Part shown: one piece after another, positions 29,495 through 39,189 of the stretch
How the letters are laid out: every line of letters begins with the position of its first letter
Numbering within the stretch: the stretch's first letter is position 1
Assembly: GCF_000741175.1 (NCBI RefSeq)
Contig: NZ_JGYS01000001.1
Span: 248,001 to 312,000 of the forward strand
Source: Bifidobacterium callitrichos DSM 23973
Lineage (GTDB): Bacteria; Actinomycetota; Actinomycetes; Actinomycetales; Bifidobacteriaceae
DNA: 64,000 bases
Direction: 5' to 3'
Program-made: the position numbers and the translations under genes
The notes under the pieces: generated by a model
The model's database searches: none
Told to the model about the DNA's origin: nothing
Seen by the model: the letters and a program-made list of their open reading frames with translations, nothing else

Positions 29495-30256
29495 ATGTTC
29501 GGAACCAGAAAGGGTGGTCTGTTCGCCGACAACAAGCCGACGCTCGGCCAGTGCGACCCGGAGTTCATCGACCTGTTCACCCGATTCGCCTACGACGAGG
29601 TCATCCACGAGCCGGGCGCCAACCACCCCGATCTCGACGACGTCACCCGTTCGATGGCGATCCTCGCCACGCTCATCGGGTGCCAGGGCACGGACGCGTT
29701 CGCCACGATGCTGCCGGTCGCACTTGATGGGGGAGCGACGCCCGTCCAGGTCAAGGAGATCGTCTACCAGGCCGTCGCCTACCTCGGATTCGGGCGTGTC
29801 CTGCCGTTCCTCAACATCGTCAACGAAGTGCTGACCGACCGCGGCGTCACCCTGCCGCTCGAAGGACAGTCCACCACGACGCCCGAGACGCGCGCCGAGG
29901 CGGGCGAGCGCTCGCAGATCGAGATCTTCGGCGAGGGGATGCGCGGTTTCGCCTCGTCCGGCCCTGAGGAGACCCGTCACATCAACAAGTGGCTGGCTGA
30001 CAACTGCTTCGGCGACTACTACACGCGCGGCGGCCTCGACACGCGCCACCGCGAGATGATCACGCTGTGCTTCCTCGCCGCGCAGGGCGGCTGCGAACCC
30101 CAGCTCGTCGCCCATGCGAAGGCCAATCTGCGCGTCGGCAACGAGAAGGCGTTCCTCATCGCCGTCGTCTCGCAGACGGTGCCCTACATCGGCTATCCGC
30201 GCACGCTGAACGCGATCCGCTGCATCAACGAGGCCGCCGCAGCCGTCGCCGATTGA
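29495..30256 (+). CDS. Carboxymuconolactone decarboxylase (CMD)-family protein, two domains
   Basis: 253 residues with two CMD/AhpD-like domains in tandem. The first runs from about 25 to 115 ('EVIHEPGANHPDLDDVTRSM', 'LPVALDGGATPVQVKEIVYQ'); the second from about 145 to 250 ('DTRHREMITLCFLAAQGG', then a conserved Cys and His in 'GCEPQLVAHAKANLRVGN'). Such proteins are usually peroxide or thiol-stress linked, or act as decarboxylases; no aromatic degradation genes are near, so a redox role is more likely. The start at 29495 follows GGGAAAGGAA. It lies divergent from the MATE gene and convergent with brnQ. Confidence 0.82.
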   Translation: MFGTRKGGLFADNKPTLGQCDPEFIDLFTRFAYDEVIHEPGANHPDLDDVTRSMAILATLIGCQGTDAFATMLPVALDGGATPVQVKEIVYQAVAYLGFGRVLPFLNIVNEVLTDRGVTLPLEGQSTTTPETRAEAGERSQIEIFGEGMRGFASSGPEETRHINKWLADNCFGDYYTRGGLDTRHREMITLCFLAAQGGCEPQLVAHAKANLRVGNEKAFLIAVVSQTVPYIGYPRTLNAIRCINEAAAAVAD

Positions 30257-30306
30257 TCATTGATCGTTGTCCCGGCTCCCTTGGAATCGGCCAGTCGGTC
30301 CGGACA

Positions 30307-31665
30307 CTAGTGGCGTTGTTTCCGCACCAGCGAGTCGACGACGCCGCAGATGATGCCCAGCACGGCCGGCAGCACCCATCCGAGCTGGGCGTCATGCAAC
30401 GGCAGCAGCGCCAGCGTCGCATCCAGCCAGGGGAGCGAGCCGCCGAACACCGCGACCAGTGAGGATACGCATCCGGCGAACGTCACGATGCCGACCAGCA
30501 GCACGGTCCAGAAGTACACGCGCGGCAGACGCGCACCCAGTATGCGATGCGTGAGCGCCAGCAGCACCAGCACGATCGAGATCGGATACAGTGCGGAGAG
30601 CACCGGCACGGACACCTTGATGATGAGGCTCAGTCCGGCGTTCGACACGACGAAGCTGAATACGGTGAACAGCAGCTGCCAGGTGCGGTAGCTCACCGTG
30701 CGCCCGCCGACGGTGGGGAACTTCGTGTGGAAGTACGTGGCGCACGTGCAGATCAGTCCGGTGCACACGTTGAGGCATGCGATGACGAACACGATGCCAA
30801 GAAACGCGGTGCCTGCCGTGCCGAACACCGACTGGGTGAGGTTGGTGAGCACCGTGGCGCCCGTGTCGCCGGACGGGTCGATTGCGGTGATCGCGCCGGA
30901 GACCACGCCCACGTAGCTCAGCGCGCCGTAGATGAGGATGAGCAGCACGCCGGTGCCGACGCCCGCGTACGCGGTCTCGATCTGCACCTGCCGTTCGTCG
31001 TCGATCCTCAGCGCACGGATGTTCGCCGAGATCACGATGCCGAAGTACAGGGCGGCGAGCAGATCCATCGTCTGATAGCCGTCGAGGAAGCCGCGAGCCA
31101 GCTGTCCGGACGTGTAGTCGCCGATCGGTGCCACGTTCCGACCGATGCCGTGCACGAGACAGGCGACGAACAGTACGGCGATGAGCGTGATCAGCAACGG
31201 TCCCATGAATCGTCCCAGCACCTTGGAGAGCTTCTCCGGATGCTGCGCGAAGAGGAACGACAATGTGAAGAACACCAGCGAATAGACAAGCTGTGCGATC
31301 CATCTGGAGTCGGATGCGACGTACGGCGCGACCATCATCTCGAACGAGGTGGTCGCCGTGCGCGGGATCGCGAAGCACGGTCCGATCGTCAGGATGATGG
31401 CGATTCCCAGCAGCAGCGCGAATCTGGGGGAGACCCGGCCGGCCAGCGCGTCGAATCCGCCCGCGAACGTGACGGCCAGCACGCCGAGGATCGGCAGTCC
31501 GACCGCCGATACGATGAAGCCGACGGCCGCGGGCAGGGCGGCGGATCCCGCCTGCGCGCCCACGAACGGCGGGAAGATGAGGTTGCCCGCTCCGAAGAAC
31601 ATCGAGAAGAACGTGAAGGTCATCACCAGTCGCTGGCGTGCGTTCAGTTGCGTGTTCAATGGCAT
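30307..31665 (-). CDS. brnQ: Branched-chain amino acid carrier (BrnQ/LIV-II type)
   Basis: 452-residue membrane carrier with about twelve hydrophobic segments. The BrnQ signature 'MFFGAGNLIFPPFVG' is near residue 22, followed by 'IGPCFAIPRTATTSFEMMVAP', both hallmarks of the LIVCS family that imports Leu, Ile and Val with Na+ or H+. The ATG at 31663-31665 has AGAGAGGA about 8 nt upstream; a longer frame to 31731 has no ribosome site. Length is normal. It stands alone on the minus strand between the CMD gene (convergent) and tal. Confidence 0.92.
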   Translation of the reverse strand: MPLNTQLNARQRLVMTFTFFSMFFGAGNLIFPPFVGAQAGSAALPAAVGFIVSAVGLPILGVLAVTFAGGFDALAGRVSPRFALLLGIAIILTIGPCFAIPRTATTSFEMMVAPYVASDSRWIAQLVYSLVFFTLSFLFAQHPEKLSKVLGRFMGPLLITLIAVLFVACLVHGIGRNVAPIGDYTSGQLARGFLDGYQTMDLLAALYFGIVISANIRALRIDDERQVQIETAYAGVGTGVLLILIYGALSYVGVVSGAITAIDPSGDTGATVLTNLTQSVFGTAGTAFLGIVFVIACLNVCTGLICTCATYFHTKFPTVGGRTVSYRTWQLLFTVFSFVVSNAGLSLIIKVSVPVLSALYPISIVLVLLALTHRILGARLPRVYFWTVLLVGIVTFAGCVSSLVAVFGGSLPWLDATLALLPLHDAQLGWVLPAVLGIICGVVDSLVRKQRH

Positions 31666-31745
31666 GGAGCATCGTCCTCTCTGTTTTTCTTGGATTCGCG
31701 CGGCTCGCTGCGATTCGCGCGAATCCACCATACTCCACCATACGC

Positions 31746-31782
31746 ATTGAGGCTCCCGACCCGTGGGGTCGGAAGCCTCAAT
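31746..31782 (-). terminator. Hairpin between tal and brnQ
   Basis: ATTGAGGCT-C-CCGACC (31746-31761) pairs with GGTCGG-A-AGCCTCAAT (31767-31782) with one mismatch and a small loop. It lies about 50 nt after the tal stop on the minus strand and before brnQ, so it probably ends the tal transcript. Confidence 0.6.
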
Positions 31783-31834
31783 GGTTCAGCTATTCAGCCG
31801 ATATGTGGACGCGCGATGTGCGACCGAGAGGATC

Positions 31835-32938
31835 TCAGGCGTTGACGCGGTCGATGCCGGACTGGACGTCGGCGAGGACGGAGTCCCAGGACTTGATGAA
31901 GGCGGCGACACCGTCGGCCTCGAGCTTGTCGGTGACGTCCTTGAGGTTGATGCCCAGCTCAGCCAGCTTGTTGATGATGGCGTGGGACTCCTCGTAGGTG
32001 CCCTCGATGGACGGAGCGCCGTTGCCGTGGTCGGCCAGAGCGTTCAGGGTCTTCTCCGGCATCGTGTTGACGATGTGCGGGGCGACCAGCTCGTCGACGT
32101 ACTTGCAGTCGGAGTAGGCCGGGTTCTTGGTGCCGGTGGAGGCCCACAGCGGACGCTGGACCTTGGCGCCCTTGGCGGCCAGCTCGGCCCAGCGCGGATC
32201 CTCGGCGAACTTCTTCTCGAACAGCTCGTAGGCGAGGCGAGCGTTGGCGACGGCGGCCTTGCCCTCGAGGGCCTTGGCCTCATCGGAGCCGTTGGCTTCG
32301 AGCAGCTTGTCGACCGCGGTGTCCACGCGGGAGACGAAGAAGGAGGCGACGGAGCCGATGTGCTTGAGGTCGTGGCCGTTGGCGGCAGCCTGGGCGATGC
32401 CCTCGATGTAGGCGTCGATGACCTGCTCGTAGCGCTCGAGCGAGAAGATCAGGGTGACGTTGACGGAGATGCCCTTGGCCAGGGTGGCGGTGATGGCCGG
32501 CAGGCCCTCGAGGGTCGCCGGGATCTTGATCATCGCGTTCGGACGGTTGACCTTCTCCCACAGCTCAACAGCCTGCTTGGCGGTGTTCTCGGTGTCGTGG
32601 GCCAGACGCGGGTCGACCTCGATGGAGACGCGGCCGTCGACGAAGTCGGTCTTCTCGGCGATCTCACGGAAGATGTCGGTGGCGTTGCGCACATCGGTGG
32701 TGGTGAGCTCACGCACGGCGGTCTCGACGTCGACCTTGCCCAGCTCCTTGAGCTGCGCGTCGTACGGACCGACCTGGCTCAGGGCCTTCTGGAAGATGGA
32801 CGGGTTGGTGGTGACGCCGACCACGTTCTTGTTGGCGATGAGGTCCTGCAGGGAGCCGGACTCGATGCGGGAGCGGGACAGATCGTCCAGCCAGATGGAA
32901 ACGCCGTTGTCGGACGTGCGCTGAGTTGCTTCAGTCAT
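31835..32938 (-). CDS. tal: Transaldolase
   Basis: Transfers a dihydroxyacetone unit between sugar phosphates; in bifidobacteria it works with transketolase to make the pentose and tetrose phosphates for the phosphoketolase (bifid) pathway. 367 residues, the length of actinobacterial transaldolases. The N-terminal signature 'GVTTNPSIFQKAL' is near residue 41 and the Schiff-base lysine lies in 'NAMIKIPATLEGLPAI' near residue 140. The ATG is preceded by AAGGAGAAAATAA. Codon bias is strong, as expected of a highly expressed gene. It lies 113 nt downstream of tkt on the same strand, separated by a strong hairpin. Confidence 0.97.
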   Translation of the reverse strand: MTEATQRTSDNGVSIWLDDLSRSRIESGSLQDLIANKNVVGVTTNPSIFQKALSQVGPYDAQLKELGKVDVETAVRELTTTDVRNATDIFREIAEKTDFVDGRVSIEVDPRLAHDTENTAKQAVELWEKVNRPNAMIKIPATLEGLPAITATLAKGISVNVTLIFSLERYEQVIDAYIEGIAQAAANGHDLKHIGSVASFFVSRVDTAVDKLLEANGSDEAKALEGKAAVANARLAYELFEKKFAEDPRWAELAAKGAKVQRPLWASTGTKNPAYSDCKYVDELVAPHIVNTMPEKTLNALADHGNGAPSIEGTYEESHAIINKLAELGINLKDVTDKLEADGVAAFIKSWDSVLADVQSGIDRVNA

Positions 32939-32995
32939 TTATTTTCTCCTTGATACCTTATTGGATCAAACTTCGAAATCTATTGTTGGTGGGCG

Positions 32996-33045
32996 GATCG
33001 GTGGCCTTCGGCACGGCCGCTATGGCGTGCCGAAGGCCACCGATC
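32996..33045 (-). terminator. Long hairpin between tkt and tal
   Basis: A perfect 20-bp stem (32996-33015 with 33026-33045, core GTGGCCTTCGGCACG) closes a 10-nt loop, starting 7 nt after the tkt stop. There is no obvious U-run, so it may act as a terminator, a partial terminator or an mRNA 3'-stabiliser before tal. Confidence 0.6.
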
Positions 33046-33051
33046 GACGGG

Positions 33052-35159
33052 TCACTTGGCGGCTTCGACTTCCGCGATGGAGGCCTTGGCGGCCTCGACC
33101 ACGTGCTCGGCGGTGATGCCGAGGTCGATCATGTTCTGCGCGCCGTTGCCCTGCAGGCCGAACTGCTCGATGGAGACGGGCTTGCCGTAGGAGCCGAGGT
33201 ACTTGTACCACGGCATCGCCACGCCGGCCTCGACGGAGACGCGGGCCTTGACGGCGGCCGGAAGCACGGCCTCCTTGTACTCGGCGTCCTGCTCCTCGAA
33301 CCACTCCATGGACGGCACGGAGACGACGCGGGCCTTGACGCCCTCGTCGGCCAGGGTCTTGGCGGCGGCCACGGCCCACTGGACCTCGGAACCGGAGGCC
33401 AGAAGGATGACGTCCGGGGTGCCCTCGGTGTCGACCAGGACGTAGGCGCCTTGCGGACACCGTCCTTGGCCTTGGCGGCGGTCTCGGCGAGCACCGGCAC
33501 GCCCTGACGGGTCAGCACCATGGCGCCCGGCAGCGTGTTCTTCTTCTCGAAGAAGTAACGGTAGGCCTCGGCGGTCTCGAAGGCGTCCGCCGGGCGGATG
33601 ACCTCGAGCTGCGGGATGGCGCGGAAGGAGGCCAGGTGCTCGATCGGCTGGTGGGTCGGGCCATCCTCGCCGACGGCGACGGAGTCGTGGGACCAGATGT
33701 ACAGGTTCGGGATCTCCATGAGGGCGGCCAGACGGACGGCGGAGCGCTCGTAGTCGGAGAACATGAAGAAGGTGCCGCCGAACGGACGGGTGTGGGAGCC
33801 CAGCAGGATGCCGTTGGTGATGCAGCCCATGGTGAACTCGCGCACGCCGAAGTGCAGCTGGCGACCGAACTCGTTGCAGTTCGGCCACTGAGCGGTGGCG
33901 CACTCGGCCGGGGCGAAGGTGGCGGCGCCCTTGAGGTCGGTCTTGTTGGAGCCGCCGAGGTCGGCGGAGCCGCCCCACAGTTCCGGCATGACGGCCGCGA
34001 TGGCGTTGAGGACGGAGCCGGAGGCGCCACGGGTGGCGACGCCCTTGCCGACCTCGAAGGTGGCCTCGAGATCATCGATGGCCTTGTCGAAGCCCTCCGG
34101 CAGCTCGCCGGCCTTCAGACGGTCGTACAGGGCGGCCTTGTCCGGGTTGGCCTTGCGCCAGGCGTCGAACTTCTCGTCCCATTCCTTGTGGGCCTCGAGG
34201 CCGCGCTCGGCGACCTTGCGGGCGTGGGCGAGGGCCTCCTCGTCGACGTGGAAGGACTCCTCCGGGTCGTAGCCGAGGAGCTTCTTGAGGCCGGCGACGG
34301 CCTCGGCGCCCAGCTTGGAGCCGTGGGAGGACGGATCGTTGGTCTTGCCCGGGGTCGGCCAGGCGATCAGGGAGTGGACCTTGATGAGCTTCGGCTGGTC
34401 CGGAGCGGCGGCCTCGGCCTTGGCGATGACGTCGGCCAGGCCCTCGATGTCCTCCTTGTAGGAGCCATCGGGCTGGATGAAGCTGAACTCGTCGGTGTAC
34501 CAGCCGTAGGCCTGGAAGCGCTTGAGCACGTCCTCGGCCAGCACCAGGTTGGTGTCGCCCTCGATCTGGATGCGGTTGGCGTCGAAGATCACGGTCAGGT
34601 TGCCGAGCTTCTGGTTGGCGGCCAGCGAGGCGGCCTCGCCGGAGATGCCCTCCTCGATGTCGCCCTCACCGCAGATCGCCCAGATCTTGTGGTAGAAGGG
34701 GGACTCTTCCTTCGGGGTGTTCGGGTCGAGCAGGCCGCGCTGGAAGCGCTCGCCGTAGGCGAAGCCGATGGCGGAGGCGAAGCCCTGGCCCAGCGGGCCG
34801 GTGGTCATCTCGATGCCCGGGGTCAGACCGTACTCCGGGTGGCCCGGGGTGCGGGTGTCCGCGCCGCCGCGGAAGTGCTTGAGGTCGTCCAGGGTCACGC
34901 CGTAGCCGGAGAAGTACAGCTGAACGTACTGGGTGAGGGATGCGTGACCGCCCGAAAGGATGAAGCGATCGCGGCCTTCCCAGTTGGGATCGTTCGGATC
35001 ATGCTTGATGAAGTGCTGGTACAGGGTGTAGGCGACGGGCGCCAGGGAGATGGGGGAACCGGGGTGGCCGGAACCGGCCTTCTCAACCGCGTCGGCCGAC
35101 AGGACCTTCGCCATCTTGATGGCGCGTTCGTCCAGTTCGGTCTCCTTGAATTCGGTCAT
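33052..35159 (-). pseudogene. tkt: Transketolase, interrupted by a single-base deletion
   Basis: Thiamine-diphosphate enzyme of the non-oxidative pentose phosphate and bifid pathways. The first frame (from the ATG at 35157-35159) covers about 570 normal residues: 'SGHPGSPISLAPVAYTLY', the ThDP/metal motif 'GEGDIEEGISGEAASLA' and the pyrimidine-domain block 'REFTMGCITNGILLG'. After '...AKDGVRK' it runs into nonsense, while the true C-terminal domain ('GAYVLVDTEGTPDVILLASG' onward) continues in another frame to 33052. One G is missing at about 33447-33452 (AAGGCGCC for AAGGGCGCC). Restoring it gives about 702 residues, the normal length. AAGGAAAG precedes the ATG. Function is essential in this metabolism, so a consensus error is likelier than real loss. 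Confidence 0.88.
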
Positions 35160-35342
35160 GGATTACTTTCCTTCCAATTGGTCGGGCCGCGTATCCGGCT
35201 TGTGCCGAGCGCAAGACGCCCTCACATTGCGATGCCTATGTTACCGTCATTTCACGACGTAGTGGTGTGATTTTGGCGTGTTTTGGTAGCTTCTGTTCCG
35301 TTAGCGTTCACAGAATGTGCCACTTCGCTGCCGACGAACGCG

Positions 35343-35369
35343 TTAGCACTCGACATATAGGAGTGCTAA
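35343..35369. promoter_or_regulatory. CIRCE element (HrcA operator)
   Basis: TTAGCACTC-N9-GAGTGCTAA is the perfect consensus CIRCE inverted repeat, the binding site of the heat-shock repressor HrcA. A -10-like TACAAT follows directly (35370-35375), so the site overlaps the promoter of hrcA-dnaJ and gives autoregulation. The rest of the 355-bp interval between the divergent tkt and hrcA genes holds the tkt promoter side (35160-35340) and a 140-nt hrcA leader; no gene is convincing there. Confidence 0.96.
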
Positions 35370-35514
35370 TACAATGAATACGTGCGAAAAGGCCATTTTC
35401 GACGGCGTGTCGACGCCGGAGGCCGCATTGCATGAAGCGAGATGAATTGTTGATGAACGTTTGTCCGGCGGGCGCGGACCGCTGCCCATCGGGCCGTATC
35501 TGAAGGAGGTGCGC

Positions 35515-36687
35515 ATGCCTCAATCGAGGCGCATGCTGGTCCTGCGCGCCGTCGTCGAGGACTACATCCGTTCCCAGGAGCCGGTCGGATCGGGGGCGTT
35601 GACCAAACAGCACGATCTCGGGGTGAGCTCGGCCACCGTGCGCAACGACATGGCCGCGCTCGAGGACGAGGGCTATCTGATCCAGCCGCACACCTCGGCC
35701 GGCCGCGTCCCCACCGAGAAGGGATACCGATACTTCGTGGACCGGCTCGCCACCGTCGTGCCTCTGTCCAAGGCGCAGCGGCGCGGCATCGACAGCTTCT
35801 TGTCCGGATCGGCAAGCCTGCAGGACACCCTGCAGCGGGCCGCACGACTGCTCTCGCAGATCACCGGACAGGTGGCCGTCGTCGCATCGCCGTCGCTCGC
35901 CCGCGCCACGCTGCGCCATGTCGAACTGGTGCCCGTGGCCATGAGCACGCTCCTCGCCGTAGTCATCACCGACACCGGACGCGTCGCCCAGCACACGCTT
36001 GCCGTCACGACCATGCCCCCGACCGGCGCCCTCAACGACCTCACCGACGCGATCAACGCCGGATGCTCCGGTTCGTCACTGCTCGCCGCCGCCCAGATGG
36101 TGCGCGCGCTCGCCAGGGACGCGCGCTTCCGCGACCTCGCCCCGCTGGCCGAGGAACTGGCCGGAGCGTTCACTTCGATGTCCGACGATGAACGCGCCAG
36201 CGAACTGTACATGTCCGGCGCCTCCAGGCTCGCGCACCGGCGCACGATGGCCGACCTCGCGCCGCTCTTCGACGCATTGGAGGAACAGGTCGTCCTCATG
36301 AAGCTCATGAGCGCGCTGAGCGAGCAGAGCGCGCGCGCCGACGGGGCCGACGGCGTCGGCGTCGCCATCGGATCCGAGACCCACACCCCGGGACTGCTGC
36401 ACGCCGCGGTCGTCTCCGGCGGATACGGCCACGCCGAATCGGAGCCATCCGCACTTGAGCCGGTACGAAACGAATCCGGCGAACCGGTCGCGTTCGTCGG
36501 CTCGATCGGCCCAACCCACATGGACTACGCCGCCACCATCGCCGCCGTGCGCGCGGTGGCCCGATACCTCACCGCCTTCCTCGGCGGCGACGAGCCCGCC
36601 GACGGATCCGGGGACGACCCATCCCGATCCGCACCATCCGCATCATCCGGACGGCCGAACGGAACGGACGGCGAACCGGCCTCCTGA
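35515..36687 (+). CDS. hrcA: Heat-inducible transcription repressor HrcA
   Basis: Repressor of chaperone genes that binds CIRCE. 390 residues. The N-terminal winged helix ('MPQSRRMLVLRAVVEDYIRS', then 'VSSATVRNDMAALEDEGYL' and 'SAGRVPTEKGYRYFVD') occupies about 1-75. A dimerisation/inserted domain follows to about residue 360, with 'VGSIGPTHMDYAATIAAVRAVA' near the end as in the family. An extra Asp/Ser/Pro-rich tail of about 30 residues is unusual. The ATG has GAAGGAGGTG upstream and the gene is the first after the CIRCE site; dnaJ follows at 72 nt. Confidence 0.95.
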   Translation: MPQSRRMLVLRAVVEDYIRSQEPVGSGALTKQHDLGVSSATVRNDMAALEDEGYLIQPHTSAGRVPTEKGYRYFVDRLATVVPLSKAQRRGIDSFLSGSASLQDTLQRAARLLSQITGQVAVVASPSLARATLRHVELVPVAMSTLLAVVITDTGRVAQHTLAVTTMPPTGALNDLTDAINAGCSGSSLLAAAQMVRALARDARFRDLAPLAEELAGAFTSMSDDERASELYMSGASRLAHRRTMADLAPLFDALEEQVVLMKLMSALSEQSARADGADGVGVAIGSETHTPGLLHAAVVSGGYGHAESEPSALEPVRNESGEPVAFVGSIGPTHMDYAATIAAVRAVARYLTAFLGGDEPADGSGDDPSRSAPSASSGRPNGTDGEPAS

Positions 36688-36759
36688 CCGAGCCTCTGAC
36701 CGAGCCTTGTGACACAATAACCCGCTAGCAACCAACCAGAATAAAGGACCAAACGAACC

Positions 36760-37914
36760 GTGGCAGATTACTACGAGGTGCTGGGAGTCGAACGCACCGC
36801 GAGCGAAGAGGAAATCAAGAAGGCCTATCGCAAGATGAGTCGCAAATACCATCCAGACATCGCCGGACCCGAGTTCGAGGACAAGTTCAAGGAGGTCAAC
36901 AACGCCTACGAGGTGCTGCGTGACCCCGACAAGCGGCGCATGTACGATTCCGGCGTCGACCCGAACGATCCCAACGCCGCGGCATCCGGCTTCGGACAGG
37001 CCGGCTTCGGCGACATGGGCGACGTGTTCAGCACGTTCTTCGGCGGCGCGTTCGGAGGCGGCGCACAGGGGCCGACGCCGCGCACCCAACCCGGACGCGA
37101 CGCGCTCGCCAGCATGTCCATCGATCTGAAGACCGCGGTGTTCGGTGGCACCGAACAGGTGCGCATCACCACGTTCGGTCTGTGCCCCGACTGCTCCGGC
37201 ACCGGATCGGCCGACGGCTCCAAGCCCACGACGTGCCCCGACTGCCACGGCAGCGGCTTCAGGCAGAAGGTCGTGCGCACGATGCTCGGCCAGATGATGA
37301 CCTCCGCGCCGTGCGAGCGCTGCGAGGGCCACGGGGACATCATCTCCAAGCCGTGCCCCTCGTGCATGGGCCACGGTCGTGTGCGCGTCACGCGCAACGT
37401 AGGCGTCAAGGTGCCCGCCGGCATCCGCGACGAATCCCGCATCCGTCTGGCCAATCAGGGCGAGGTCGGCGAGGGCGGCGGCGCGGCCGGCGACCTCTAC
37501 GTCGACATCCGCATCAAGGCGAACAAGGAGTTCACCCGCGACGGCGACGACCTGCACTGCTGGGTGCGTGTACCGATGAGCTGGGCCGTGCTCGGCCATG
37601 ATCTCGAGATCGAGACCTTCGACGGGCCGCAGACCGTCTCCGTGCCCGCCGGATGCCAGCCCGAGGACACCGTCACCCTGAAGGGTCTGGGCGTGGCCCG
37701 CATGCGCGAGCAGGGCGAGCGTGGCGATCTTGTCGCCCATATCGCCGTGGAGATCCCCACCAAGCTGTCCGACGAGGAACGCGACCTGATCGAACGCTTC
37801 GCCTCCTCGCACGACAACGGCGCCACCCATGTGGCGCAGAGCTCGCGTCCCGCCACCGGCGGCGCCTCCGGCAAGAAGGGTTTCTTCTCGAAGCTGAAGG
37901 ACGCCTTGAGCTGA
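36760..37914 (+). CDS. dnaJ: Chaperone protein DnaJ
   Basis: J-domain co-chaperone that stimulates DnaK. 384 residues. The J domain (1-70) contains the HPD motif (residues 31-33, 'KYHPDI'). A Gly/Phe-rich segment follows (~75-105). The zinc region has all four CxxCxGxG repeats: 'CPDCSGTG', 'CPDCHGSG', 'CERCEGHG', 'CPSCMGHG'. The C-terminal substrate-binding domains include '[20 protein letters not shown]'. The start is GTG (36760-36762) with AAAGGACC about 10 nt upstream. Probably read from the hrcA CIRCE promoter, giving heat control. A strong hairpin follows. Confidence 0.96.
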   Translation: MADYYEVLGVERTASEEEIKKAYRKMSRKYHPDIAGPEFEDKFKEVNNAYEVLRDPDKRRMYDSGVDPNDPNAAASGFGQAGFGDMGDVFSTFFGGAFGGGAQGPTPRTQPGRDALASMSIDLKTAVFGGTEQVRITTFGLCPDCSGTGSADGSKPTTCPDCHGSGFRQKVVRTMLGQMMTSAPCERCEGHGDIISKPCPSCMGHGRVRVTRNVGVKVPAGIRDESRIRLANQGEVGEGGGAAGDLYVDIRIKANKEFTRDGDDLHCWVRVPMSWAVLGHDLEIETFDGPQTVSVPAGCQPEDTVTLKGLGVARMREQGERGDLVAHIAVEIPTKLSDEERDLIERFASSHDNGATHVAQSSRPATGGASGKKGFFSKLKDALS

Positions 37915-37947
37915 GCTAAAGCGATTCTGACGATTCCGGACGATAAC

Positions 37948-38000
37948 GAGTGAGGGCCGCATCCCCGCGCGCATTGCGCAACGGGATGCGGCCCTCACTC
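37948..38000. terminator. Terminator of hrcA-dnaJ
   Basis: An 18-bp perfect stem (GAGTGAGGGCCGCATCCC at 37948-37965 with its complement at 37983-38000) encloses a 17-nt loop, 33 nt after the dnaJ stop, in the convergent gap with uppP. Confidence 0.75.
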
Positions 38001-38012
38001 ATGAAAGCATGG

Positions 38013-38040
38013 TTCACCGCCGGTCATGTCCGGCGGTGAA
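38013..38040 (-). terminator. Terminator of uppP
   Basis: TTCACCGCCGG (38013-38023) and CCGGCGGTGAA (38030-38040) form a perfect 11-bp stem with a 6-nt loop, 5 nt beyond the uppP stop on the minus strand; ATGCTTTC follows on that strand. Confidence 0.65.
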
Positions 38041-38045
38041 CGTCG

Positions 38046-38966
38046 TCATCCGGCAACGGACGGATCGATCGCCGGCAGTACGCCGGTCAGCAGCAGAATC
38101 GCCACCACGACGGCCAGACCGATGCGGTAGATCGCGAATGCCCTGTAGGAGAACGTCGAGACGAACTTCAGGAAGCCGATGATCACGATGTAGCCGACGA
38201 AGAACGCCACGATCGTCGCGGCGATCGTCGGACCCCAGCCCGGCCAGGCCGCGCCACCGATCGCCGCGCACGCGTCGGCGGCCTTGGTTGCGGCGCACTC
38301 GTTCACGTCCTTGATCGCGGAGACGGACTCGAGGATGCCCGCGCCGAACACGGCCGGAATGGCCATCAGGAAGCTCACACGCACGGCCGCCTCGCGGGTG
38401 TAGCCCATCGCACGGCCGAAGGTGATGGTGCCGCCGGAGCGGGAGACGCCGGGGATCAGGGCGAGCATCTGGCCCACGCCGAAGATGATGGCGTCCTTGA
38501 CGGTCATCTGGCTCATCGACTTGACCTGCTTGGCGCGCGAATCGAAGATCCACAGCAGCACGCCGAACACGGCGAGCACGGTCACTGTGATCCACAGGTT
38601 ACGCAGCGTGGTCTCGATGACGTCCTTGAACAGCAGGCCCGCGATCAGGATCGGCATGGTGCCGATGATGATGAACCAGCCCATCTGCGTATCCGGGTTC
38701 TTGGCGCCCAGACGCGATTTGAGATCCGTGCCCTCCTTGCCGAACAGCGAACCGAACCATGCGCCGAGAATGCGGATGATGTCACGGCGGTAGTACAGAA
38801 TCACGGCCAGCTCGGTGCCGATCTGGATGATGGCGGTGAATGCGGCGCCCGGATCGGAGCCGATCATCAGATCTCCGATGATGCGGATGTGCGCGCTGGA
38901 GGAGACCGGCAGATATTCGGTCAACGCCTGGACGAGACCGAGGAAAATCGCCTGAAAGAAATTCAT
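38046..38966 (-). CDS. uppP: Undecaprenyl-diphosphatase (UppP/BacA)
   Basis: Membrane enzyme that dephosphorylates undecaprenyl diphosphate, recycling the lipid carrier for peptidoglycan; overproduction gives bacitracin resistance. 306 residues with about eight membrane segments. Both family signatures are present: 'EYLPVSSSAH' near residue 17 and 'LIPGVSRSGGTITFGRAMGY' near residue 170, containing the catalytic Glu and Arg/Ser residues. A loop with two Cys ('NECAATKAADACAA', near residue 225) is an addition not typical of E. coli BacA. The ATG is preceded by AAAGGGAT. Confidence 0.95.
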   Translation of the reverse strand: MNFFQAIFLGLVQALTEYLPVSSSAHIRIIGDLMIGSDPGAAFTAIIQIGTELAVILYYRRDIIRILGAWFGSLFGKEGTDLKSRLGAKNPDTQMGWFIIIGTMPILIAGLLFKDVIETTLRNLWITVTVLAVFGVLLWIFDSRAKQVKSMSQMTVKDAIIFGVGQMLALIPGVSRSGGTITFGRAMGYTREAAVRVSFLMAIPAVFGAGILESVSAIKDVNECAATKAADACAAIGGAAWPGWGPTIAATIVAFFVGYIVIIGFLKFVSTFSYRAFAIYRIGLAVVVAILLLTGVLPAIDPSVAG

Positions 38967-39189
38967 ATCCCTTTACTTACCTTCTATGATCTTCGGGCAA
39001 ATCGTCAATTGCGTTGTCCACTGTACTCATTGGGGGCTAAGACCACGCTCACGACGGGGGGTATATGTGGATATCTTGCACAAAGCACACATTGGAGCCG
39101 ACTATCGTGGAATGCGGAACGCGGCATGGTCGTCGTCACGCACTGCGCGGCCATGGAGAAGCGTAACAGCAGCATTGAAAGGAGTCGTC

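Noticed and set aside
33447-33452. Programmed frameshifting as an explanation for the tkt frame change
   Set aside because: No slippery heptamer or downstream pseudoknot seen, and a single missing G restores the normal family sequence.
35374-35445. A 23-codon ORF (MNTCEKAIFDG...) between CIRCE and hrcA
   Set aside because: No ribosome site, the ATG overlaps the likely -10/transcription start, and no sign of conservation can be judged; treated as leader sequence.
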